Shown here: positions 1 through 10,751 of the stretch, piece by piece
How positions within the stretch are numbered: the stretch's first letter is position 1
Layout: each line of letters starts with the position of its first letter
Source of the DNA: Filosporella fistucella
Lineage: Eukaryota > Ascomycota > Leotiomycetes > Helotiales
DNA length: 64,000 nucleotides
Reading direction: 5' to 3'
NCBI GenBank assembly: GCA_030077755.1
Contig: JAQJZZ010000010.1
Coordinates: forward strand, 4,340,001 to 4,404,000
Notes under the pieces: generated by a model
The model's input: only the letters and a program-made list of their open reading frames with translations
Told to the model about the DNA's origin: nothing
Databases searched by the model: none
Program-made: the position numbers and the translations under genes

Positions 1-1570
1 TAACTTAATTAAATTCTATTATATCCGATTTACCGGGAGCACTAATAACTTAATAAATAGCATGGATCCGGCTATTTAATTTTAAGGTTAAGCACGTGCT
101 TGGGAAAAAATATACCGCTATAAATGGGCTATCTCGGCAATCGGCAATAAAAGAGGAATTAAGACTTAAAGCTTAAGAGGAAGATATTAACGATTTTATT
201 AATACTTATATAAATTCTTATTAAATTATTTTATATTATAAGATTAGAGTTAGACCTGCTTAAGCATTTTTATTAAAAGGAGACTAGAGTCTCAACTTAA
301 GGCTAATAGCTAAATTTTTAATAATACTTAAGAAGCTTATATAGGTCGCGAAATCCGATTTTAAATAATTTAAAACGCGAGCGCTTAATTATAAGGTTAA
401 GAGAGGGGTGCTATTTTAAAAGGCGAATAAGGGTCTATTAAAAAGAAGAGTAATTAACTTAAAAGCTAAAAGAAAAATAATTCTTTAAGTATTCCATAAT
501 AAAACCGGGTATAAAGGAAGAGAAAGCACCTATTAAAAAGTGGCCGAGAAATATTTTTAGGACTCTTATTATAAAGATATAAAAGCGTTTATTTTAGGGT
601 ATAATAGGTGCTAGCTATAAAGCGGCGCTCGGCAAAAGGAACCTTTATATCCAACTTGGTCTAGTGCCCTTTAATTAAAGGTAAGCCTAAATATTATTTA
701 TATGCCAAAATATAAAGGAAAGAAATACTTGATTATAGCATAATATAATCTCTTAGGCTAGGTTAAAGGATATATATTAAGTATAGCAACTTTTAAATTA
801 ATAGTAGATTTTATATAAGAAGATATAATTTGCCGGCATGGGGTTTTTAAGAAGCTAATCATTAATAAGGGGCTAGAAAATAAAGGGCTAATTAAGAAAT
901 TAATATAAAAATATAATATTTAACGCGTTATAGTCTTTGCTTATTATACTATTATAAATAGAATAATAAAAAGAGGATATAAGCCAATTATTAAAGCCCT
1001 AGCTAGGATAATGGACGGAGGAAAGGGAAAGTAGGTAAATAATTTATATATTATATTATTAGCTAATAGAGCAATAATAAAGATAATAATTAGGTTCTCG
1101 CCCTTTTACTTAAATTATAAATTAGAGGCGGTGCTGCCCGTGGAAATACGAATTCCTATATAAAGAATTTTAGATTAGGAAAATATTTAAAGCATAATAG
1201 AGCTCTTAGCAATTAGGGCTAGGCAAATTTAGTTAAGGGATAAGGATTTAGAGGAAGCCGCGGCAAAATAAAAGAGAATGCGTATTGCTAATAAAAATTA
1301 ATTTAATGGATTTAAATAAATTTAAATCTAAGAAATAAAAAGGGAAAACGTTATTTTATTATATAATACGTTATAAGAAATAAATATATCCTCGCGATTA
1401 AAGCTTGGGTATAAGTAGCTAAGTCCATTTAAGGTTAATAAGGTGGTTATTAATAAGGGAATATACTTTTTAAAAGAAATAGATAGGATAAAATTATATG
1501 GGATATATGCTAGTAATAAAATAAAAGTCTTTAAGCAAAGGCAAGGTATTTGGAATCCTATATTAATTAA
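1..1570 (+). pseudogene. RIP-degraded Ty3/gypsy pol relic (integrase end)
   Basis: This AT-rich stretch holds the decayed 3' part of a retrotransposon polyprotein. From about 690 to 1160 the plus strand reads, through TAA/TAG stops, like an integrase core: a KYLIIA-type strand, an ICRHGVF segment, and an SPFYLNY-EAVLPVEI segment just after the core. From about 1400 to 1540 it reads like the usual post-integrase tail (GPF-VNKVV, GIYFLKE). Stops sit where CAA or CAG would be expected, as RIP produces. The family differs from the intact element at 8759-16647, whose integrase reads differently. No LTR was found and the left end lies outside the window. It is not functional. The integrase assignment rests on remembered family motifs only. 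Confidence 0.6.
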
Positions 1571-2059
1571 AGATAATATGGAAGTAAGGGATAGAAATAG
1601 AAATAATAAAGGAATAGAATAAGAAGGGGAAAATAATAAAGAAATTATAAAAATTCCGCTAAAGGAATAAAGGGATTTAAATCTATTAATTAAAGGAATA
1701 GAGAGAAAGGAAGCAAAGATAAGAAGATAAGAAGCTCATCGAGTAATAATATCGGCTAAATAAAGTTTTAGGGTTATCTTAAATAATAATAATTAATATA
1801 TAGCAAGAGAATTTAATAATAGGAAATTTTATCCTACCCGGCAAAATAAATTATAATACGCCTAAGAATAGCTCGCGCAAAAGTTTTATTTATTAAAAAG
1901 AAAGGAAAGAATTAATATTTAATTTTATTTTATTTCTTTATTTTATTATATTTATTATTTATCCTGCTTAGGTATCTATTTTATTTACGCCTTTTTTTTA
2001 TTTAGCTCTTAAGAAAGCATATTATTTTAAAAGAAAAAGACTTATATTTAATTCTTGCT

Positions 2060-2600
2060 CGCTTCTTTATTATCCTTAAGTTTACCACTAGCCTCCTTAT
2101 TAGGGTTATAAGCGGCTAAGGATATATAATCTTTAAGACTTTTCTTAATTATAATTTATTTAAATAATTTAAATGAAATAGGAATAGGTTTCTTAGATTT
2201 CTTAATCTTCTTGGGTTTTCTAGCTTTCTTTAAGGTTAATTCGGGCTTAGTTTTAGGGTATAAAAGTGGCAAAGTTTTCTTAGATTTAATTTATTTGGCA
2301 GGAGCAGCAGGAGGAGAACTAGCTAAAAGAGAATTAGCTATAAGGATATAGGTTATTTTAAGCTTTAGCTTCTTAAATAGAGTGGGATCGGCGTTTATAA
2401 TAGCATTAAAATCGTCCTTAATACTAGAATTGAGGGCTTTACGCTTCCTGGTCTTTTTAATAAATAAAGAATTAATAATAAATGACTTTATAATGGCTTT
2501 TCCTTTGCCTTTTCTAAAAGAAATAAGAGAATCTTTAATATCATAGTCTTTCTTATTAGGGATAGCGAATATAAAAGCTTTTTTAATAATAGAAGAATAA
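2060..2600 (-). pseudogene. RIP-degraded lysine-rich ghost reading frame
   Basis: On the minus strand one frame stays readable for well over 150 codons, interrupted only by the TAA codons I noted. It encodes a lysine-rich, low-complexity chain with a LLASSPPAAPAK segment followed by repeated KK-rich stretches (KKARKPKKIKKSKK). Such basic composition is common in gag-like or DNA-binding proteins of fungal repeats, but I do not recognise a family. The rest of roughly 1600-3990 is AT-rich repeat DNA in which I see no other assignable gene. Confidence 0.35.
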
Positions 2601-3989
2601 GGTAAAATAGGGTAATAGCGATAAGGCTTAATTATAATAGGGTTGCTAGTATTTAAAAAATATTTAATCCATTATTAATAATTTAGGTAATCGGCAATAA
2701 TAGCTTTATTATAGGAAAACTTAGGCAGGTTAAAGTTATTACTATTATATTCCTTACCGAGAATGGTTAAAATGCCGCTATTAAGACTAATAAGGGGATA
2801 GCCGAGATAGCTATAAGCTAATTAGATTTTAAGGTAAGGTTTAAAGGTGGCTTTAAATAAGTAAACCTCTATTTATATAATTTGGGATATAGCATTAATA
2901 AATTATAAGATGCTAAAGAGGTAATTAAAAAGAGGGCGGTATTTGATTCCAGCGTTATATAAAGATTTTAAAGTATAATTAACGGGATTTAAATTAAAGA
3001 GTTTGGCATTTTTAATATAAGTAATAGTGAATTTAATACCGGCTAGAGTGGCTGGATTACTAGGAAAAGAAATAAGAGCCTTATTATTAAAAGACTCCTT
3101 TTTAGGAGTAATAATAGGGTTTTGGGCGGCAGATTAGTGGCTAGCAACTTTGGTAATATTAGGAGCAAGAGCTATGCTAGCCTTAATAAATCCGGCTATG
3201 GGCTAGGGAAGAGCAGGATTAGTTAAGCTATATATAAGGGTATTAATGGCATGGTATATAGGGTTAAAGGTAGCGGGCACTTAAGGAGCTATATTTATTT
3301 AGTTATTTTTATCAAGTAGGGTAATAGGAGCGAAGTGCTTAGGAGTAAATAAATCATTTTAGTGCTTGGGTAAAGATATCTTAATATGCTTAAGGTATAT
3401 TATAAGAGACTAGTTAAGGAAGGGATTATTATAAATAGGGAAAGGGATAATATAAAGAAATATCTATCTGGCTAACTTAAAAAATTATTAAAAAGAAAAA
3501 GTTAAAAGGGAATAAAGAAGGATATTTATACTTAAAATATAATAAGGACGAGGCTTGCTATTATATAAAGGCGAATTGCTAAGCCTTAAAAAGGAGAAAA
3601 AGCAAAAGCAAATTATTAATTAAAGTCGAATTTTATAAATGCCGTAAAGAGCGAGTACCTATTAAAGTAGCCTTTATAATAGCGCTAGCTTACTTCTTGC
3701 CCTTGCCATAAATGGTAATATACTTCTTTAAGTCCTTAGGGGCTATTTTTAATTATTTTATTAAGGTTAAGGTTAATATTAGAAAGTTTATTTAAGTAAG
3801 AAGACGTTTAAGGTAAGGGGGCAAAGGCGAACGGTTAATTAAAAATTAAATTATTTGCTTAATAGCTTTTATTAACTATAAGCCGTATGCAATTCACCTT
3901 TGGCTAAATCGAATTAATTATTTAAGGATTCTTTTCCTTAAAAACGTTCTTTCCTTTTTAACCTTTTTCCTTTTAAATCATATAAGAAA

Positions 3990-6521
3990 ACCGATTATAT
4001 TATAGCTATAGAGAACGCATTAAATATTTAATCTAAGAGCATTATTCTTACTGCTAGCATAGCATTTCGGAATATGTAAGAGGTAAAGGATTATCTTGCT
4101 AATATCCTAAAATAAGATAAGTATAAGGTTAAGGCAGGAATTCTTTAAGATATGCTATAATATTATAAAAGGGCATTTAATATAATTAAGGAGGTATTTT
4201 TATTTATATAAGAGGGTAGAGCTTATTAAATATATATATTTAAAGATGAGTTTATTAATAAGTGGGCATAAGCGCTATTAATTATTAAAGAAAATAAGAA
4301 GAAATAAGACCAAATATATAAGGTAAAAAAGGCGATTCATAATTGGTAAAAGGATAATAATATTATAAAGTAGTTAAATAAAATAAATTATTTATTAAAT
4401 TTCCTTTATATATATAAAAAGCTAGCTCGATTTACTAATAGCTTAAAGCAATTTATATGCCTAATAAATATTATAGCCGTTTAACGCCTTATTAATAAAA
4501 AGAAATGGGCCAAGCCAATTAAGGGTTTTACGTTTAGTGATTTTAATAAAGTATAAAAGATTCGGAATAAAAAGGTAAAGGAAATTTCATTGCGATAGGC
4601 ATGAGAATTAGGAATAACCTTTAATATTTATGGATTTTTAAAAGAAATAAGTATAGGAATAATTAAAGAACCTATCCCTAAAGACCCGATATAGCTAAAT
4701 AATAAGGATAATAGCAAAGAAATTTTATTCTGCCTGGCGGGCCAAAATTTACCGGTTCCTAGTATAAATCTTAAAAGTAACGGTTAGGCTCTTAGATTTA
4801 AAGGAATTCGCATATTATAAAAGGAAGTAAAGGAATATAATATAATTTTAGGACCTATAAATGAGCTAGATAAAGAAGAAATGAATAATATAAAAGAAGA
4901 ATTAGCAAATGGCAGGGAAAATAATAAGGATATTTAGGTAATAAATAGCTAGTGCTATTATATAAAAGATATTATAAAGGGCTAAAAGATTATAATAAAA
5001 AAGAAGAAGGCACTTGGGATTATAATTAGGATAAAACTGCTAGCTAAGATGCACATATTTAAAAAGGTTTACTTTTTATATAAACGGCTTATAATAAGAT
5101 AAATTAAGCTTTATATTAAACGCTTAAATCGATTTCTTTTAAATTATTAATTAAAATACGTGCTAAAATATTACTTGAATATTGGAAAATTAAAGACTAA
5201 TAAGGTAATATATTAATAGTTTCGAGTTATGAGTTAATTATTAAGACCTTTTAATAAATTAGGCCCTTATAAGTTCTTTTATAATAAGCGGGGAACCGAT
5301 TTTACTTTTAATTAAGAAAAGATATTAAATGCTTAGGACCCTATGATTCTTCTTAAATAAAAGGCTAATAGATCCGTTATTACCCTGCTTTTTAATTAAT
5401 GGTTTTAAAACCCGGAATTAAAGAAATAAATGTTAAATGAGTTTAATATATACCGCTAGCATTTTTAAGAAATTAATGGTTATAAGAATATTAGCTAGCT
5501 AAGAAATATATTCTATTTAATCGCTTAATAGCTAATGCGCTAAGATTATGCCTATTATATGCTATATGCGGTATTAAGACTTAATGCTATATGGCGTTTG
5601 ATTAGCTACCCTTATTACGTGAAGTATTATATTCCTGGAAATAATACTTATTTTTATTATATTAATCTTAATATATTAGACTTGCTAGCCAAATAGCGTA
5701 GCATATATATAATTTAAGGAATAATATTAATAAATAAAGAGGACGATGAAAATTGCATATTCTTTTTGCCTAAAATATAATATAAGCTAGGAAAATGGTG
5801 GGATCGCGTAATTGCTTAAGGATAGGCTATAAATGGATTTATTTATAGGATTACTAATTAGCTTTTTATTAAAGAGGATATTAAAGTTTTAGGATTAAAG
5901 GGTTAAAGGAATATACCTTATAAGCTAAGAGACGCGCGAATCACGTTATTATTAATATCTTATAATATTATAAGCCCTATTATAAAGGTGCAATGCACGA
6001 TGCTCCCTTGGTTTATAGGCATATAGGATAATAAGGAGAATTTAAAAGTAATTAAGGGAAGCACCTAATATATATTATTCGAGTTATATAAAGATTAAAT
6101 TGCTTTAATAGCTATGCTATTTAGCCTAGCTAATAAATATGGCGCTATATCCTTTAAATTTCTTATAAGCTTTAAATTAGGGGGTTTAAGGGCTTTATCT
6201 AATGCTCTTATATATTATAAACGTTAAAGCTTACTTATAATTTTAAAGGAAAGGAATATATTATTAGGTAATAATAGGGAAGCTATTTATAAATTTATTA
6301 TAAAAGGATATGAGAGAGCTACGTATATAGCTTTGGCATTATATAAGGATATAATAGAAGAGGAAAAGCGTATATTTAAGGAGAAGTTATTTTATTTTTA
6401 CTTAAAGCAATCTTATACTTTTAAAACTCTTATGCTTAAGGTTAAGCTAAATGTAGATATATTAAATAAGGGGGTTTTAATAGAGGCTTATAAAGAGGGT
6501 CTTTACTTTATAAAGGATTAA
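3990..6521 (+). pseudogene. Long RIP-degraded ghost ORF of unknown family
   Basis: A single plus-strand frame (codons starting at positions divisible by 3) can be read from about 3990 to the stop at 6521, roughly 840 codons. The interruptions I met were TAA or TAG, as expected from CAA/CAG converted by RIP. I saw no frameshift at the three places checked: near 4011, near 4506 and near 5631. The last 62 codons from 6333 remain open. Readable segments include KWAKPIKGFTFSDFNK, a PYYVKYYIPGNNTYF block, MLPWFIGI, and an acidic-basic C-terminus (EEEKRIFKEK). I do not recognise the family. It resembles large hypothetical proteins that recur in ascomycete repeats, which is an impression only. The sequence is certainly not functional now. 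Confidence 0.5.
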
Positions 6522-7199
6522 AACGCGGAAAAGTAGGTCTAAAATAATTAAGGGACAATTATTCTTAAGGGAAGACGTATATGATAAGGTTAAAGCCCCG
6601 TGATTTTAGGTCACGTGTTTTATTAATAAATAGTTTTTCCGCTCCGGTGCTTATTTTATATATAATATAGCTTGAGCATAACTTAATAATATAATCCTTC
6701 TTTTTCTTTTAAATATTACCCCTATTATTTTAATTATTATATTATTTATTATGCACTTAAACGGCATACTTCTTACCCCTTTATATTAGGACTTAATCTT
6801 ATTAATATATTTGCTAAGAATTTTATCTTTTTTAGCGGTAGTCTTAAGCACCTTTATAATAATCATCTTAAATGATTCGCTATTATAATTCTTAATAATT
6901 TAAAAAGAGGCTTATTAGCGAATTATAATATTAATAGCGCGCGCGGCAATGCCGGTAATAATAGGATTATTAACAAATATAATATTAGTAATTAAAAGGT
7001 TAATAAATTATATTCTTATCCTTAAAGGCAAAGAATTTAGAATATAAAACATATAAATAAGAGGCAATTTAATAAGTAAAATAAGTTATATTTTAATATG
7101 AGACTAAATTCTAGCCTTTTAAAATATTAGAATTAAATTATTTAAGGGGTACCTAAGGGATTCTTATAAATTGCTAAATATAACCAAATAATTGAGGTT
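6522..7199. other. AT-rich repeat DNA without an assignable gene
   Basis: The base composition matches the surrounding RIP-degraded DNA. I see no frame with recognisable motifs here, and no LTR matching the family at 8759. Confidence 0.5.
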
Positions 7200-8758
7200 A
7201 TATAAAATTATAATTTTAATTATATACCTGATAAGAATTCTATTTATTTAATTCTTAATTCTATTCCTTTTAAGGTATATTATAAATATAATCCTAAGCT
7301 ATTATAAAACCTTAAGGGCAAGGATATTAAGGGGGAGGTATTAGCTATGCGAGAAAGAATAAATTTAATAAAAAAGGAATAAGAAGCCCTTAAAGGTTTT
7401 TAAAAGCATGCTTAAGAAAGCTATAAAAAGTACTTTAATAAATTATAATTAAATAAATACTATTCCCTTTATTAATAAGTAATACTCTTTATTAAGAATT
7501 TAAGAATAAAATATAATAAACTTTAGCTTAAATATATAAGTCCTTTTTAGGTAATTAAATTAATAAGAGAATTTATATATTATTTAAAGCTTTTAAGCAT
7601 TTATGCTAAATTGCATAATATATTCCACATATTACTCTTAAAGCTATATTATAAAAGGAAAGGAAAAGAACTTAAGTAATATTAAGAGAATAAGCTATTA
7701 AAGCTTAAAAATAAAGAAAATAAATAGGAATAAGAAGTAAAATCCATTTTAAACCATATAAAAAATAATAAAATAAAAAATAAAAAATATTTTATAAAAT
7801 AAAAAGAATAGCTAAAAGACTATAATACTTAGCTCTTAATATACCTAAATTTAAGGAATATAAAGGAAATATTAAATATATACCTTAAAAACCATAGGCT
7901 ACTTATAAAAGAATAAAATAATAAAGTTAAGTTACCTAAAGCAAATTAGGAAAAAACCTCTTAGCTATTAAATAAAAAAAAAAAAAGGAAGGGAAAACCT
8001 TAAAAAAGTAAGAAATAAACTAGGAATAATAGCTAATATAAGTAAAATAAAGCAGGAATAAAGGCATATTTTAAGAATATTATAAATATATTTAATACTT
8101 GAATAAGAAAGCATTTTATTTTATTAAGGGCAAATATAAGAATAACTTAAGGTATTTTAAAGTAAAAATAAAGCTATTTAAATACTACTTAAAAACCGCT
8201 TAAATTTAAGAAAATATTATAAGGATACTCTTAAGGATATTTTTATTAATATTAAGAAGGGAAAGCTTATTATAAATATTATATTATAAGGCAATTAATA
8301 AGAGCATTTTAGGTTAAGGGAAGGGTTATACCTAATATTTATAAGCTAAATAAAAGCGCTTAACCTCTTAAATTAATTCTTAAAGAATAATAATCTTTTT
8401 AATATTAAGATTATTAATATTAAGAATCTTATAAGTAAAAGTTAATTATTAAAGCTTAATATAAAATTCCATGTGCTTTTAATATAAATGCAAGTATAAT
8501 TATAGGATATTAATAAATATTAATAAATAGGGAAAGAAAAACTTATAATAAGAAATCCTTTAAAAGTAAAAATATCCTTAGCATTTATATTATTCCTTTT
8601 TAAAATATTAAAGCTATTCTTTATTTCTTAGCTAGCCAATTAAATTATAAGAGAATCCTTATTAATATTAATAAGCTCCTTGCCCTTATTTAAAGCTATA
8701 AATTTATTAAATTCTTTAATATAATCCTTAATTTTATAATAGATTTAATATAAATTAA
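7200..8758 (+). mobile_element. Left remnant of an older gypsy copy (interrupted)
   Basis: From about 7200 the sequence aligns by eye with about 13930-15475 of the younger element, with heavy C-to-T and G-to-A change. Anchors include the stretch around 7330 (aagggggaggtattagctat) against 14044 (aagggggaggtaccagctac). The match ends exactly at the 5' LTR of the inserted element at 8759 and resumes after its 3' LTR at 16648. This is therefore the integrase/chromodomain end of an older, 5'-truncated copy, split by the younger insertion. It is heavily mutated and non-coding. Confidence 0.85.
8754..8758. repeat. Target site duplication ATTAA (left)
   Basis: ATTAA immediately precedes the 5' LTR and is repeated at 16648-16652 after the 3' LTR. 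Five-base duplications are usual for Ty3/gypsy integrases. Confidence 0.85.
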
Positions 8759-8949
8759 TGTCAGGTATATAATTGAAATTATAATTTCACATGACCTCGA
8801 CTATTCGGTTATGTTTGGCAGTTTATAGGAACCCCTCAGGCACCCCTTAAATAGTCCAACTTTAGCATTTTAAAAGGCTAGAGTTTAGTCTCATATTAGA
8901 ATATAACTTATTCTACTCGTTAAATTGCCTCCCATTTATACGTCTCACA
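8759..8949 (+). repeat. 5' LTR of the chromovirus
   Basis: 191 bp, starting TGTCAGGTATATAATT and ending ATACGTCTCACA. It matches the 3' LTR at 16457-16647 at all but about 14 positions by eye, with no length difference, and every difference is a transition. I could not match the bases just after it to a known tRNA primer site. Confidence 0.95.
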
Positions 8950-8999
8950 TTTTAAACTCTCTGCCTTTAAGGACGGGAATACGATTCATTAACCTTTTA

Positions 9000-10751
9000 A
9001 CCACTGATACTATATTTACCAATAACCCTATTATCACCGGCATCGCCGCGCGTGCCACCAATATTACGATTCGCCGATAAGCCTCTTTTTAGATTACTAG
9101 GAACCATAATGGCGAATCGTCTAGGACGGTTGTTGCAAAGGTCCTTGGGACCGCCGCTAAGAAAGACGAAACTCTTAGCGAATATATTAATGGGATTGAG
9201 TCCTAGGTTGCTAATGTGGCGGATAAAGGCCATTAGCCCGAGCAAGAGCAGGAAGACGTGGAAATGACTAGTGCCCTTTTAGGGGTTTCCCAGGAGCCCT
9301 CCTGTATTCCTACCCCTACTCCTATATCCACTCTTAGAGAATATCGTGAGAGGGACGTAGCTCGACTTAACGCGTTGCATGCTTAGAAGATCATGATTAA
9401 TGAACTAAAGTAGGCTATTAAACGCCTTAAAGAGAGTACCGACCGTGATAGGCAAGTATATAAAGCTATTATCTTTGATAGAGGATCTATACCTCGAGGT
9501 CGGTCATATATAGGGTTTATAGACCCTAAGGGTAACCTTATAGGTGATCGAGTAGGCCCTGATAACACTTCGTTTATTGCTCGTGCACACCATCCTATCA
9601 TAAAAACGGGCGCCAATTACGGCCCTGTGGTATAGTTGCCTATGTACATCCGTGATCCATATGTAGAGAATGGTGGCTTTAAGGCTCCTATAAGTGACCG
9701 CATATGGCCGCAGACGGATCAGGAGCGAGAAGTAGACCTCTCCTTCGAAATGAAAAAGAAGGCAACCTTCCCACCTTTTTATAAAGGCAAGAACCCTAAG
9801 GAACACCGGGCCTTCTTTAATGCCTTCGAGCTGGTCTTTAATAACCAGCCGAGTTTATATAACTCCCATAGGGAACGTGTAAATACTATAATTTAAAAGT
9901 TCAAGATGGGTTGCCTACCTGTAAAGCACTAATCCATTCTCAATAGTAAATGTCAAGATCGCCGGGGCCTTTTAATAGCCTGGGATGACTTTAAACGCTA
10001 GAGTTTAAATATTATATAGAGCAGTGGAAAGCGTAGTGCTAAAGCCTACGGAAAATTGCAAGGGCTAAAATAAAGGCCTAATGAGAATATCGTGCAATTG
10101 ATAAAAAGGATGGAGTTACTAGAGCAAAACCTCTCCGGAAGTCGAGAGGAGTCTAAAAGAGTAGCTACCCTTGAGCTTGCCCTTACAAATAAGACATTAA
10201 TTGAAAAAATGTAAATTGTGATTATAAATATAATACCGGATACCATCCTTAGCTAGCAGATGGCCGCTTAAAAGGCTGAGATCCTGGTGAAAAGAATAAA
10301 TAGTGCTATAAGCCGAAATAAGCGTAAGCATAAGGATAGCAATAAGTCCGAAAAAAGACGTGGTTATAAGGGCAGGAAGCCTGAGAGGAACTCTTTAGGA
10401 GCCTCTTAATGGCCCTGGCAAGATCGTGACCGTCGGAAAAGGAACGCTTCCTCCGCCCTATCGAGCAGTTTTATAAGCATATCTTATAGCGACCGGAAGC
10501 CTCTCTCTAAGGTAACCTGCTATTCGTGTGAATAGAAGGGCCACCTTGCGAGTAGCCCTATCTGCCCAAATAGAGCTAAATGGGTAAAAGCCAACCTAGA
10601 GAAAGCAAAATTGCAGGAGGCTAAACGGAACCTCCGAGCTACTAAAAGGCTAGCTGCCATTAAAAGAGAAGATTCCTTAGGGAATTCGGGAAAAGCTCCC
10701 GCTAAGTCTTAAGCGCTAAAGGGCCTGGTAGCGAATCACATAGGCGTTTAA
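9000..10751 (+). pseudogene. gag region of the chromovirus (inactivated)
   Basis: One frame reads as a gag-type protein broken by several TAA/TAG/TGA stops. The best-preserved open part (9636-9896) contains the capsid-like stretch FPPFYKGKNPKEHRAFFNAF. Near 10515-10560 it shows a zinc-knuckle-like CYSC-(5)-H-(6)-C arrangement, followed by a basic tail. Retroviral-type nucleocapsid knuckles bind the element RNA. The spacing here differs from the usual CX2CX4HX4C, possibly because RIP removed a residue. The start codon is unclear. Confidence 0.75.
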
